Source: Austwickia chelonae NBRC 105200 (GTDB lineage: Bacteria; Actinomycetota; Actinomycetes; Actinomycetales; Dermatophilaceae). From it: DNA of 64,000 nt. Made by a program: the position numbers and the translations under genes. This document shows positions 1 through 10,819 of this stretch, piece by piece. The notes under the pieces were generated by a model, which was given only the letters and a program-made list of their open reading frames with translations, ran no database searches and was not told the origin of the DNA. How positions within the stretch are numbered: position 1 is the first letter of the stretch; the number at the start of each line of letters is the position of its first letter. The stretch is taken from assembly GCF_000298175.1 (NCBI RefSeq), contig NZ_BAGZ01000024.1:20674-84673 (forward strand), written 5' to 3'.

Positions 1-48
1 GCCACTCATGTGAAAATCCGGAGAAATCAGACTTTTCCGGGAGTGTTC

Positions 49-354
49 ATGAGTGAGCTCAGGTCGGAGGAAACCAGCCCCAGGTGGTCCTGGCCACGAC
101 TCGACGGCGTCGAATCCACCCTCGGAGTCGTCATGGCCGTCACCACGATCCTGCTAGTGGTCGGGCTCCCACCGCTGTCCCGCACCGCCTTGACCGTCGT
201 CCTCACCGGGGCGGCGAGCCTGCTCTGCCTCTACCTCGGCGTGAAAAAGGGCTATCGCGGCGACCGCGAACACACCCCCTACTACTTCGTCGGTGCCCTG
301 GGCTGGGGCATCCTCTCGATGTCGATCTTCCTGAGCAGCCGCGCCGGCCACTGA
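49..354 (+). CDS. small membrane protein, function unknown
   Basis: Encodes about 101 residues. The N-terminus is hydrophilic (Ser/Glu/Arg-rich, about 35 residues). Three hydrophobic stretches follow: a VMAVTTILLVVGL helix, an Ala/Leu-rich helix before a short KKGYRGDRE loop, and a C-terminal helix ending in LSSRAGH. I see no catalytic motif and do not recognise the family. I chose the ATG at 49 because GGGAG lies 5 bases upstream (39-43); an in-frame ATG at 10 has no ribosome binding site. The gene precedes an ABC exporter operon by about 115 bases and could share its transcription, but nothing proves a functional link. Confidence 0.6.
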   Translation: MSELRSEETSPRWSWPRLDGVESTLGVVMAVTTILLVVGLPPLSRTALTVVLTGAASLLCLYLGVKKGYRGDREHTPYYFVGALGWGILSMSIFLSSRAGH

Positions 355-468
355 CCCGCCGCGCCGGGGTCGGCTCCGCCGACCGAGAGGACGAACGGAT
401 CAGCCGCGGAAAAAGACAGGAAACGCAGACCCGGAATGGCTAGCGTGAATCGACCACGAGGAGAGCCG

Positions 469-1455
469 ATGAGCGACGGCAGCACCGAGGAACCGCCCGA
501 GCCCGGAGACGCACCGACCCACTCGGACCACGAACTCGTCCGAGCCCGCGCCCTCCGCAAGAACTACGGCACCTTCGAAGCCGTCAAAGCCGTCGACATC
601 ACCGTCCGCCGCGGCGAACTCTTCGGCTTCCTCGGCCCCAACGGCGCCGGAAAATCCACGACCATGCGCATGATCGCCACCGTCAGCCCCCGCACCGGCG
701 GCGACCTCAGCGTGCTCGGCCTCGACCCGGCGACCGACGGATCCCGGATCCGCGCCCGACTCGGCGTCTGCCCCCAGGAAGACACCCTCGACAAAGAACT
801 GTCCGTCCGGGAGAACCTCACCGTCTTCGGACGATACTTCGGACTCTCCCGCTCCTACCTGCGAGAACGCGCCGACGAACTGCTCGACTTCGCCAATCTC
901 ACCGAGAAGGCCCAGCACATGGTCGACGAACTCTCCGGCGGGATGAAAAGGCGACTCACCATCGCCCGATCACTGGTCAACACCCCCGACCTGCTCCTCC
1001 TCGACGAACCCACCACCGGCCTCGACCCGCAGGCCCGACACCTGCTCTGGGACCAGCTCTACCGCCTGAAACACTCCGGAGTCACCCAGATCCTGACCAC
1101 CCACTACATGGACGAAGCCGAACAACTGTGCGACCGGCTCGTCGTCATGGACGACGGCCGCATCGTCGCCGAAGGGTCACCGGCCGAACTCATCCGGGCC
1201 CACTCCACCCGGGAGGTCGTCGAAGCCCGGTTCGGAGTGATCACACCCCAGGAGATGGCGACGGTCGCCGCACGACTCGACGGCCTCGTCGACCGCGCCG
1301 AATTCCTCCCCGACCGGGTCCTGCTCTACACCGACGACGCCGACCACACCCTGTCCGCCGTGCACAGCCGGGTACGCGCCGAGACGACCTTGGCCCGCCG
1401 CTCCACCCTCGAAGACGTCTTCCTCCACCTCACCGGCCGGGCCCTGGTCGACTGA
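469..1455 (+). CDS. ABC exporter ATP-binding protein, DrrA/NodI type
   Basis: ATPase subunit of an ABC-2 type exporter, about 328 residues, cytoplasmic. In order it shows Walker A (GPNGAGKST), a Q-loop (CPQED), the ABC signature LSGGMKRR, Walker B LLLDEPTTGLD and the switch histidine in TTHYMDEAE. The roughly 80-residue C-terminal extension is typical of the DrrA/NodI/CcmA group, which exports drugs, lipids or polysaccharides. The ATG at 469 has GAGGAG a few bases upstream and is preferred over an unsupported ATG at 436. The permease gene follows after one base and a second permease overlaps that, so the three form one operon. The substrate cannot be read from sequence. Confidence 0.93.
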   Translation: MSDGSTEEPPEPGDAPTHSDHELVRARALRKNYGTFEAVKAVDITVRRGELFGFLGPNGAGKSTTMRMIATVSPRTGGDLSVLGLDPATDGSRIRARLGVCPQEDTLDKELSVRENLTVFGRYFGLSRSYLRERADELLDFANLTEKAQHMVDELSGGMKRRLTIARSLVNTPDLLLLDEPTTGLDPQARHLLWDQLYRLKHSGVTQILTTHYMDEAEQLCDRLVVMDDGRIVAEGSPAELIRAHSTREVVEARFGVITPQEMATVAARLDGLVDRAEFLPDRVLLYTDDADHTLSAVHSRVRAETTLARRSTLEDVFLHLTGRALVD

Positions 1456-1456
1456 C

Positions 1457-2302
1457 ATGTCCGCCACCCCCGAGCTGCCGACACCCACCACCATCCCACC
1501 GGGACCCCCACCCGGACCGCCCGGCCACCTGACCCTCGTCGCCCGGCAGCTCGACTACTGGGCCACCGTGTACCGGCGCACCTGGCGCGGGTCGGTCGTC
1601 AACTCCTTCGTGACCCCGGTGCTCTATCTCACCGCGATGGGGGTCCTGCTGGGACGACTCGTCGACGGATCGGGCAGCACCGTCGGCGGAGCACCCTCGT
1701 ACCTGCACTTCGTCGCACCGGGCATCCTCGCCGGGCACGCCATGCAACTGGCCACCGGCGAGGCGCTCTGGCCCGTCCTGGGCAAACTCAAATGGGACAA
1801 GACCTTCTTCGGGATGATCTCCACCCCGTTGCGGGCCGTCGACATCTTCGGCGCACACCTGGCCTTCATCACCTTCCGGGTCGCCACGGCCTGCGCCGTC
1901 TTCATGGCCGCCATGGTGCCCTTCGGGGTCTACCGCACCTGGTGGGGAGCCCTGCCCGTCCTCCTCACCCAACTGCTCATCGGCGTGGCCTTCGCGACAC
2001 CCTTCTACGCCGTGGCCGTCTCCGCGCAGAACGAATCCCAGTTCTCGATGATGATGCGGCTCATCGTCATGCCGCTCTTCCTGTTCTCCGGGGCGTTCTT
2101 CCCGATCACGAACCTGATCGAACCCCTGCAATGGGTGGCCTGGGCGACCCCGCTGTGGCACGGCGTCGAACTGACCCGCATGTTCATGTCCGGCCCGGTG
2201 TCCTGGCCGGCAGCGGCCGGTCATGCCACCTATCTCGCGGTCCTGGCCGGCGCCGGAGCCTGGCTCTCGATGCGACGCCTGGAGAGGCGGCTCAGCTCAT
2301 GA
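1457..2302 (+). CDS. ABC-2 type exporter permease, first subunit
   Basis: Membrane subunit of 281 residues partnering the preceding ATPase. A Pro-rich cytoplasmic N-terminus is followed by about six hydrophobic segments. It contains the ABC-2 family features SFVTPVLYLTAMGVLLG and, near the fifth helix, LFLFSGAFFPITNL with a following WATPLWHGVELTR stretch, as in NodJ/DrrB permeases. It starts one base after the ATPase stop and its TGA overlaps the ATG of the next permease, so the genes are translationally coupled. Having two non-identical permeases suggests a heterodimeric channel (inference). Confidence 0.9.
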   Translation: MSATPELPTPTTIPPGPPPGPPGHLTLVARQLDYWATVYRRTWRGSVVNSFVTPVLYLTAMGVLLGRLVDGSGSTVGGAPSYLHFVAPGILAGHAMQLATGEALWPVLGKLKWDKTFFGMISTPLRAVDIFGAHLAFITFRVATACAVFMAAMVPFGVYRTWWGALPVLLTQLLIGVAFATPFYAVAVSAQNESQFSMMMRLIVMPLFLFSGAFFPITNLIEPLQWVAWATPLWHGVELTRMFMSGPVSWPAAAGHATYLAVLAGAGAWLSMRRLERRLSS

Positions 2303-3054
2303 GAGCGTGGCATCTCGTCGGCCGACATGCCCTCTCCTACCGGCGCGCATGGTTCGTCTTCCTCAGCGGTTTCCTCGAGCCGGTGTTCTACCTGATGTCC
2401 ATCGGTGTCGGCGTCGGAGCGATGATCCACGACGTCCAGGTCGGTGGAGAAGCCGTCCCGTACGCGGTCTTCGTCGCCCCGGCTATGCTGGCGGCCTCCG
2501 CGATGAACGGCGCGATCATGGATTCCACCTTCAACCTGTTCTTCCGGATGAGATACGACAAGTTGTACGAATCGGTGCTGACCACGCCTCTGACGGTGGG
2601 GGATATCGCTCTCGGCGAGCTCATCTGGTCGCTGTCGCGCGGTGGGATCTATGCCGCGGGTTTCCTCGGGCTGATGGCTGCGATGGGTCTGACCCTGTCG
2701 TGGTGGGCCTTCTTGGCCCTGCCGTCGGCGCTGCTCATCGGGTTCGCCTTCGCCGGCGTGGGCATGTGGGTGAGTTCCCGTGTGCGCAGCTGGCAGGACT
2801 TCGAATTCGTGAACCTGGCCCTGATGCCGATGATGCTCTTCTCCGGCACCTTCTTCCCCGTGGACGCCGTCTCCGGGCCGGTGCGCTGGGCCGTCGAGGT
2901 GACCCCGCTGTACCGGGGAGTGGTGCTCTGCCGGGAACTGACCATGGGGGTGCCCGGTTGGGCGAGCATCCTCTCGGTGGGATACCTGCTCGCGATGGGC
3001 AGCTGCGGGTTGTGGGGTGCACGGCGTCGACTCGCCCGGCTCCTCATGAAATGA
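2299..3054 (+). CDS. ABC-2 type exporter permease, second subunit
   Basis: Second permease of the same exporter, about 251 residues. The start ATG at 2299 overlaps the upstream stop (ATGA), which fixes the start. A longer open frame beginning upstream is an artefact of high GC. About six membrane segments are visible, and the conserved LMLFSGTFFPVDAV plus VEVTPLYRGVVL block aligns by eye with the equivalent block of the first permease, so the two are paralogues. It ends facing the glucosidase gene with about 70 bases between the two stop codons. Confidence 0.9.
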   Translation: MRAWHLVGRHALSYRRAWFVFLSGFLEPVFYLMSIGVGVGAMIHDVQVGGEAVPYAVFVAPAMLAASAMNGAIMDSTFNLFFRMRYDKLYESVLTTPLTVGDIALGELIWSLSRGGIYAAGFLGLMAAMGLTLSWWAFLALPSALLIGFAFAGVGMWVSSRVRSWQDFEFVNLALMPMMLFSGTFFPVDAVSGPVRWAVEVTPLYRGVVLCRELTMGVPGWASILSVGYLLAMGSCGLWGARRRLARLLMK

Positions 3055-3123
3055 CGACGCCCGGGCCGGCGCGCCGGCCAACCGGTGGCCAGGCAAGCGC
3101 ACCCGACCACCGGCCCCCGCAGG

Positions 3124-4894
<1,771 letters not shown>

Positions 4895-5614
4895 ATGAGC
4901 ACGAGGTTCGACACTCACCAGGTGAGCACGAACACGGGAACACCGCGCACTCTGCGCCGCCCGGCCGCGACCAGGTTGAAGCGTGCCCTCGCCGTGGCCT
5001 GTCTCCCGCTGGTGGTGGCGTCCTGCGGCGGGCAGGAGAAGATGGCGAACACTGCTTCGACGTCGTCGATGACGTCCTCCTCGAGTGCTTCCTCCACATC
5101 GCCTTCCCTGCCGACGGTCGGCACCTCGACGAGCAGCACCCAGAAATGCAGCTTCGACGGTGCGTTGACCACACCCGGCGACACCGCCCTGTCGAAACTG
5201 ACCGTCACCGGGGTGCGCACCGGCAAACAGGACTGCTTCGACCGGCTGGTCATCGACCTGTCCGGCGACGCCAGCAAGAAACCCGGCTACCAGGTCCGCT
5301 ACGTCCCCCGCGTCCTCCAGGACGGCTCCGGGAAACCGGTGACCCTCCGCGGCGGAGCCTTCCTGACCGTCGGTGTCGGCGCAGCCTCCTACGACGCCTC
5401 CGCGCAGCCGACCTTCATCCCCGCCGACAAGAACGAACTGTCCGATGTCACCGGCTACGCCGCCTTCAAACAGGTCGCCTGGGCCGGGAGCTTCGAAGGC
5501 ATGACCACCATCGGCATCGGCGTCCGCGAAGAACTGCCCTTCAACGTCCAGGTGATGGACGAAGGCGGCAAGGTCCGTCTCGTCATCGACGTCGCCCACC
5601 AGCGTTTCAGCTGA
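4895..5614 (+). CDS. AMIN-like domain lipoprotein
   Basis: A 239-residue secreted lipoprotein. A basic N-region (RRPAATRLKR) precedes a hydrophobic core and a lipobox VASC, with the lipidated Cys at residue 44. A Ser/Thr-rich linker (about 55-85) leads into a beta-rich domain with FDRLVIDLSG, an LRGGAFLTVGV strand, the GYAAFKQVAWAGSFEGMTTIGIGV block and the ending VRLVIDVAHQ. This layout matches the AMIN-like domain common in actinobacterial cell-envelope lipoproteins of unknown role. GGAGG lies upstream of the ATG. It is transcribed towards map. Confidence 0.8.
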   Translation: MSTRFDTHQVSTNTGTPRTLRRPAATRLKRALAVACLPLVVASCGGQEKMANTASTSSMTSSSSASSTSPSLPTVGTSTSSTQKCSFDGALTTPGDTALSKLTVTGVRTGKQDCFDRLVIDLSGDASKKPGYQVRYVPRVLQDGSGKPVTLRGGAFLTVGVGAASYDASAQPTFIPADKNELSDVTGYAAFKQVAWAGSFEGMTTIGIGVREELPFNVQVMDEGGKVRLVIDVAHQRFS

Positions 5615-5616
5615 CC

Positions 5617-5631
5617 GTCGCCACCGGCGAC
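5617..5631. terminator. small hairpin after lipoprotein gene
   Basis: GTCGCC, loop ACC, GGCGAC: a perfect 6-base stem two bases after the lipoprotein stop, in the convergent gap with map. It is short and has no T-run, so it is only a possible terminator. Confidence 0.3.
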
Positions 5632-5661
5632 ACGTCCCGCCCGGGCCGGACGGCAGCCACC

Positions 5662-6435
5662 TCACACGCCGGGGCGGGCCGTCAACACCAACGGGTCGCC
5701 CTTCGTGACCGCGATGGTGTGTTCCGAATGCGCGCCCCGCGAACCGTCGACGCTGCGCAGCGTCCACCCGTCCGGATCCGTCACCACCTGGGCGGTGCTG
5801 TGCAACAGCCACGGCTCCAAGGCGAGCACCAACCCCGGACGCAAGGTGATCCCCTGACCGCGGAAACCGTTGTTCGGCACGTGCGGTTCCTGATGCATCG
5901 TCCGCCCCACCCCGTGCCCCCCGAACTTCAGATTCACCGCATACCCGGCCAGGCGGCACACCGACCCGATCGCCGCGGACACATCCCCCAACCGGTTCCC
6001 CGGCCGGGCCGCAGCGATCCCCGCAGCCAAGGCCTCCTCCGTGGTCGCGATCAACCGTCGGTCCTGCGCCCGCGCCGTCCCCACGATCACACTGCGCGCC
6101 GAATCGCTCACCCACCCGTCGACCGACACCGCGAAATCCAGGCTGAGCAGGTCGCCGTCCCGCAAGGCGTAGTCGTGCGGCAGCCCGTGCAGGACGGCAT
6201 CGTTCACCGACGTGCAGATGACATGACCGAAGGGCGAACCACCGAAGGACGGGTGATAGTCCAGATAACAACTGGTCGCACCCCGCTCCCGGATGGCCTC
6301 GTGCGCCCAGGCGTCGATCTCCAACAGATTGGTGCCCACCTCCACCCGGGAACACAGGTCGTCCAACACCTGCGCGACGAACTCCCCGGCCGGGCGCATC
6401 TGCTCGATTTCCTTCGGTGAACGACGGTAAGCCAC
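5662..6435 (-). CDS. map: type I methionine aminopeptidase
   Basis: Removes the initiator methionine from nascent proteins, acting after peptide deformylase (another deformylase gene lies at 24.8 kb). It has 257 residues from a GTG at 6435 with GGAGGG 7 bases upstream. The five metal ligands are visible: D100 (LSLDFAV), D111 (VSDSAR), H174 (GGHGVGR), E207 (LALEPWL) and E238 (HSEHT). H83 of VLHGLP corresponds to the substrate-site histidine. The core without an N-terminal extension fits the bacterial housekeeping form. A longer open frame upstream is non-coding shadow. Confidence 0.95.
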   Translation of the reverse strand: MAYRRSPKEIEQMRPAGEFVAQVLDDLCSRVEVGTNLLEIDAWAHEAIRERGATSCYLDYHPSFGGSPFGHVICTSVNDAVLHGLPHDYALRDGDLLSLDFAVSVDGWVSDSARSVIVGTARAQDRRLIATTEEALAAGIAAARPGNRLGDVSAAIGSVCRLAGYAVNLKFGGHGVGRTMHQEPHVPNNGFRGQGITLRPGLVLALEPWLLHSTAQVVTDPDGWTLRSVDGSRGAHSEHTIAVTKGDPLVLTARPGV

Positions 6436-6670
6436 TCGGCTGCCCTCCAGCGTCGACGAACTACGGATGACCGGGGACCTCGCGCCGCCGGACCGCGCCC
6501 CCGCGCGGCCACCGCACCGGCCCCACCCCGCCGTACACCGGGCGCACCCGGCAGGACAGCGCACCGGACCCCACCGATCACCGTAACGGACGCCCGGGCT
6601 CCCCGGGCGGAGGGCCACCGCACCGTACGCTGACCGCGACCGGCCGCACCCCAGGCGAAGGAGCCCCACC

Positions 6671-7882
6671 GTGTCCGACGACCGTGACAGCCCCGGCGAG
6701 GAAGTCCGCGCCGCCGTCACGGCCGCCCACGCCGCCGGCCTGATCCGTGCCCCCGCCGCCGTCGTCGACCTCGACGCCTTCACCGCCAACGCCCACCTCC
6801 TCCGGGCCTGCGCCGGGGACCGCCCGATCCGGATCGCCAGCAAATCGATACGTTGCCGGCCGCTCCTCGAACGAGCCCTGGCCTTCCCCGGTTTCGCCGG
6901 AGTGATGGCCTTCTCCCCGGCCGAGGCCCTCTGGCTCGCCGACCACCCCGACAGCCGGTTCGACGACATCCTCGTCGCCTACCCGAACCCGGAACGGACG
7001 GCCTGGGCCGCACTGACCTCCTCGGCCGGAGCCGCCGAACGGATCACCGTGATGATCGACGACGACACCCAACTGGGTGACACCACCGACGCCACGACAC
7101 CGATCCGGATCTGCCTCGACGTCGACGCCTCCCTGCGCATCGGCCCGGCGCACCTGGGCGCCCGACGCTCACCGTTACGCACCCCGGAACAGGCCGCCGC
7201 CCTCGCCCGCCGGCTAGCGACCCGCCCAGGATGCCGCGTGACCGGGCTGATGTTCTACGACGCCCAGATCGCCGGCCTGCCGGACCGGTCCGCACCGGTC
7301 CGGATGATGAAGGCCCTGTCCGACCGCGACCTGCGCCGACGACGCAGCGACGTGGTCGCAGCAGTCGCCGCCGAACTGGACCGGCTCGGCGCACCCCCGC
7401 TACGCCTGGTCAACGGCGGCGGCTCGGGCAGCCTGCGGACGACCGGAACCGACCCCTGCCTGACCGAGCTCGCCGCCGGGTCCGGACTGTACGCACCGAC
7501 AGCCTTCGACGGCTACCGGGGATGGACGCCCCGCCCGGCGTTATTCCTGGTCACCCCGGTGGTGCGCCGTCCCGCGCCGCGCATGGTGACGGTCTTCGGC
7601 GGGGGATATGTCGCCTCGGGCCAGGCAGGGCACTCGCGGCTGCCGCGTCCGGTGTGGCCGTCGGGGTTGCGGTTGACGGCGGCGGAGGGTGCGGGTGAGG
7701 TGCAGACGCCCTTGCGGGTGGCGCGGGGCGGCCGGGTTCCGCGGGTGGGTGAGCTGGTGTGGTGGCGTCCCACCAAGGCGGGTGAGCCGTTGGAGCGTTT
7801 CGACCGGGTGTTCCTGGTCGGGGGTGGGCGGGTGTGCGCTACGGCGGCGACCTATCGGGGTGAAGGGTGTGCCTTCGGGTGA
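6671..7882 (+). CDS. alanine-racemase-fold PLP enzyme, D-threonine aldolase/deaminase-like
   Basis: A 403-residue PLP-dependent enzyme of the alanine racemase N-terminal / D-threonine aldolase group. APAAVVDLDAF followed by RIASKSIR supplies the PLP-lysine region (K of ASKS). A TIM-barrel pattern follows with DILVAYPN, IRICLDVDAS, RVTGLMFYDAQIAG and LVNGGGSGSL, where the phosphate-binding glycine loop lies. The C-terminal half contains GGGYVASGQAGHSRLPRP. The GTG at 6671 has GAAGGAG upstream. In actinobacteria this family often sits next to an FAD-linked lactone oxidase, as here, but the physiological reaction is uncertain. Confidence 0.8.
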   Translation: MSDDRDSPGEEVRAAVTAAHAAGLIRAPAAVVDLDAFTANAHLLRACAGDRPIRIASKSIRCRPLLERALAFPGFAGVMAFSPAEALWLADHPDSRFDDILVAYPNPERTAWAALTSSAGAAERITVMIDDDTQLGDTTDATTPIRICLDVDASLRIGPAHLGARRSPLRTPEQAAALARRLATRPGCRVTGLMFYDAQIAGLPDRSAPVRMMKALSDRDLRRRRSDVVAAVAAELDRLGAPPLRLVNGGGSGSLRTTGTDPCLTELAAGSGLYAPTAFDGYRGWTPRPALFLVTPVVRRPAPRMVTVFGGGYVASGQAGHSRLPRPVWPSGLRLTAAEGAGEVQTPLRVARGGRVPRVGELVWWRPTKAGEPLERFDRVFLVGGGRVCATAATYRGEGCAFG

Positions 7883-8126
7883 CCGGGTGTCGTCCTCTCC
7901 GGGGGATCGGTGGGTGCCGTTCGGCGCTCGGGTGTTTCGTCGGAGGTGTCCGGTGCCCGGGGTGTGTTTGCGTCGGGGGTGGGCCGGGAACCACCGGGCG
8001 GTGCCCGTTGGTTGGAGCGGTGCGGTGGAGGTCCTGTCTTCAGCAGGCCGGGGTGTGTCCGGTCTGTCGCCGTGGACGAGGTGCGCCGGTTGCCGGGTGG
8101 CCGGGCCTGGATGAGGAGGTACGGGG

Positions 8127-9500
8127 ATGATGCGTGGTCCGATGTCGGTCGACGGCCTGGCCGAGGAGGATGTGCCGCCGGTGGACGGGACGGTGGCATG
8201 GCGGAATTGGGCGGGCACGGTGGAGGCCTTCCCTGTCCGGCGGGTGTCGGTGCGGGACGAGGACGAGGTCGTCGCGGTGCTGCGTGGCGCGGTGGAGGAG
8301 GGTTTGCGGGTCAAGGCGGTCGGTGCGGGGCATTCGTTCACCGGGGCGGCGTACACCGACGGTGTATTGGTCGATCTGTCCGCGTTGGCGGGTCTGCGGG
8401 GGGTGGTGGCGGATGGTGCGGGGGCGCGGGTGCGGGTCGGTGCGGGGACGACTTTGCGCGAGTTGAATGTCCTGCTCGACGAGTCCGGTCTGGCGGTGCC
8501 GAATCTGGGTGATATCGACGCGCAGACGATCGCGGGGGCGATCAGTACCGGCACTCATGGCACGGGGGCGACCTTCGGGGGTCTGTCCTCGTTCGTGACG
8601 GCATTGCGTGTGGTGACTGCCGACGGGCGGGTGTCCTGGTGTTCTCGGGCGGAGGATCCGGAGTTGTTCGCTGCGGCCGGTGTGGGTCTGGGGGCTTTCG
8701 GCGTGGTCGTCGAGGTCGAGTTGGCGTGTGTGCCGGCTTTTCGGGTGCGGGCGGTGGAGTCGCCGGAGAGGCTGTCGGAGTTGCTTCCGCGGTTGGACGA
8801 GGTGATGACGGAGCATGATCATGTCGAGTTCTTCTGGTTCCCGTACACGGATTCGTGTCTGGTGAAGCGGCATGACCGGTTGCCGCCGGAGGATTCTTCG
8901 GGGGTTCCGTTGCCGGAGTGGCGCCGGTTGTGGGCCGATGACGTGGTCGACAACAGGTTGTTCGCGGCGGCGAATCGGGCGGTGGTCCTGCGTCCGTCGT
9001 GGGTGCCGACGGTGAATCAGGTGGGTGCGAAGGTGATTTCCCGGCGGGAGTACACGGATGTCTCTCATCGGGTGTTCGTCTCGCCGCGGACGGTGCGTTT
9101 CCGGGAGAGCGAGTATGCGGTGCCTCGTGACGCGGTGGGGGAGGCTTTGGTTTTCCTGCGGGACTGGTTCGAGCGGACGGGTGAGCCGGTGACCTTTCCG
9201 TTGGAGGTGCGTTATACCGCGGCGGATGATCTGTGGTTGTCGACGGCGTCGGGCCGGGATACGGCGTATATCGCGGTGCATCAGTACGTGGGGCAGGACC
9301 ATACCCGGGTGTTCCGGGTTTTCGAGGATGTGATGGACCGGTGTGACGGGCGGCCGCATTGGGGCAAGCTGCACCGGTTGACGGCGGATCGTTTGGCGGC
9401 CTTGTATCCGCGGTTCGGTGATGCGTTGCGGGTGCGGGATCGGGTGGATCCGGGTCGGCTCTTCGCGAATCCGTATCTGGATCGGGTGTTGGGGGAGTGA
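8127..9500 (+). CDS. FAD-linked oxidoreductase, D-arabinono-1,4-lactone oxidase type
   Basis: A 457-residue vanillyl-alcohol-oxidase-fold flavoenzyme. The FAD domain has AVGAGHSFTGAA, where H69 corresponds to the residue that carries covalent FAD in sugar-lactone oxidases, and STGTHGTGATFGGLSS. The C-terminal cap ends with RPHWGKLH and DPGRLFANPYLDRVLG, the aldonolactone oxidase signature. The expected reaction is oxidation of an aldono-1,4-lactone or related polyol with electron transfer to oxygen or a quinone; the true substrate is unknown. GAGGAG lies 8 bases before the ATG at 8127. Its stop overlaps the start of the MFS gene. Confidence 0.85.
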   Translation: MMRGPMSVDGLAEEDVPPVDGTVAWRNWAGTVEAFPVRRVSVRDEDEVVAVLRGAVEEGLRVKAVGAGHSFTGAAYTDGVLVDLSALAGLRGVVADGAGARVRVGAGTTLRELNVLLDESGLAVPNLGDIDAQTIAGAISTGTHGTGATFGGLSSFVTALRVVTADGRVSWCSRAEDPELFAAAGVGLGAFGVVVEVELACVPAFRVRAVESPERLSELLPRLDEVMTEHDHVEFFWFPYTDSCLVKRHDRLPPEDSSGVPLPEWRRLWADDVVDNRLFAAANRAVVLRPSWVPTVNQVGAKVISRREYTDVSHRVFVSPRTVRFRESEYAVPRDAVGEALVFLRDWFERTGEPVTFPLEVRYTAADDLWLSTASGRDTAYIAVHQYVGQDHTRVFRVFEDVMDRCDGRPHWGKLHRLTADRLAALYPRFGDALRVRDRVDPGRLFANPYLDRVLGE

Positions 9501-10747
9501 TGTCCGGCGGGGGGCACGGCTCGGGCCGGTTGGAGTCGGCCAAGGTGGCGACGAGTCTTGTCTTTGCGCTGAACGGGTGGACTTTTGCGACGTGGGCGGG
9601 GCGTATCCCGACTCTTCGGGAGGATCTCGGGCTGTCTCCGGGGCAGTTGGGTCTGGTCATGTTGGTCGGTTCGGCGGGTTCGCTGTTGGGTTTGCCTTTT
9701 GCCGGGCGTCTGGTGGGTCGTTTCGGGGCTGCGTGGGCGGTGCGGACGGGGGCGGCGCTCAGCTTGTCCTCGCTGATGGGGGTGGGTTTCACGGCGGGGG
9801 TGCTTCATTCGGTTCCGGTGACGGCGGTGCCTTTGTTCCTGTCGATGTTGGGTATCGGGATCTGGGATGTCTCGATGAATATCGAGGGTGCGGCGGTCGA
9901 GCATCATCTGGGGCGGACGATCATGCCGCGGTATCACGCGGCGTTCAGCTTGGGGACGGTGTTCTCGGCGTTGCTCTCGTCGGGGTTGACGGCTGCGGGG
10001 GTGCCGATCGTCGTGCATTTCTGGGTGGTTTCGCCGTTGATCTTTTTCGCGGTGGCCTGGTGTGTCCGGGCTTTTCTGCCGCGGGCGCAGGAGGCCGACG
10101 AGGCGGGTGTCGGGCAGGTGGGGGGTGTGTCGCCGGCGGTGGATCCTCCGGCGGGTGGGTCGGCGTGGTGTGAGCCGCGGACTCTTCTGATCGGTGTGGT
10201 CACCATGGTGGCGGCGTTCACCGAGGGTGCGGCGAATGACTGGTTGTCGGTGGCTTTCATCGATGGTTATCGCTTGCCGCAGTGGGCGGGGGTGTTGGGT
10301 TTTGCGGTCTTCTTGGGTTTCATGACGGCGGGGCGTTGGTTCGGGGCGCCGTTGTTGGACCGGTACGGGCGGGTGCCGGTGTTGCGTGCGTTGTTCGTCC
10401 TTGCCGGGGTGGGGTCGTTGTTGGTGGTCTTCGGGACGGCTTCTTGGGCTTATCTGGGGGCGGCGGTGTGGGGTGTGGGGGTTTCGTTGGGTTTTCCGGT
10501 GGGGATGAGTGCGGCTGCGGATGATCCGGGGCGGGCGGCGGCTCGGATGAGTGTGGTGTCGACGGTGGCGTACGGGGCTTTTCTGATGGGGCCGCCGGGG
10601 TTGGGGTGGTTGGGTGATCATGTCGGCGTATTGCGGTCGTTGGGTGTGGTGTCGGCGTTGTTGCTCTGTGCGTTGGTGGCGCTTCCGGTGGTGGGGGAGC
10701 GTCCTCGTGGGGTGTCTGGGAGGGGCGGTGGCGAGCCGGGGGTATAG
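9500..10747 (+). CDS. MFS transporter
   Basis: Major facilitator carrier of about 415 residues with roughly 12 hydrophobic helices. It has the loop 2-3 motif region (LPFAGRLVGRFGAAWAVRTG) and its weaker repeat in the second half (GRWFGAPLLDRYGRVPVLRA). The AGRIPTLREDLGLSPGQLG start and DVSMNIEGAAVEH segment resemble the YbjJ-like sugar or efflux group. The ATG at 9500 overlaps the oxidase stop (TGATG), so it is translationally coupled. The purine-rich GGGGGAG just upstream sits very close to the start. It probably moves the substrate or product of the two preceding enzymes (inference). Confidence 0.85.
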   Translation: MSGGGHGSGRLESAKVATSLVFALNGWTFATWAGRIPTLREDLGLSPGQLGLVMLVGSAGSLLGLPFAGRLVGRFGAAWAVRTGAALSLSSLMGVGFTAGVLHSVPVTAVPLFLSMLGIGIWDVSMNIEGAAVEHHLGRTIMPRYHAAFSLGTVFSALLSSGLTAAGVPIVVHFWVVSPLIFFAVAWCVRAFLPRAQEADEAGVGQVGGVSPAVDPPAGGSAWCEPRTLLIGVVTMVAAFTEGAANDWLSVAFIDGYRLPQWAGVLGFAVFLGFMTAGRWFGAPLLDRYGRVPVLRALFVLAGVGSLLVVFGTASWAYLGAAVWGVGVSLGFPVGMSAAADDPGRAAARMSVVSTVAYGAFLMGPPGLGWLGDHVGVLRSLGVVSALLLCALVALPVVGERPRGVSGRGGGEPGV

Positions 10748-10819
10748 CGTGAATTTCGGTGGTAATGAGTGTTTTTCGTGTTTCATGCGGGTTGATCACC
10801 GGTCGTGCCGGCTTCTGTG

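Noticed and set aside
3064..3079. GGCCGGCGCGCCGGCC palindrome as terminator between permease and bglA
   Set aside because: It is a perfect palindrome with no loop bases; high GC makes such runs common and it would form a poor hairpin.
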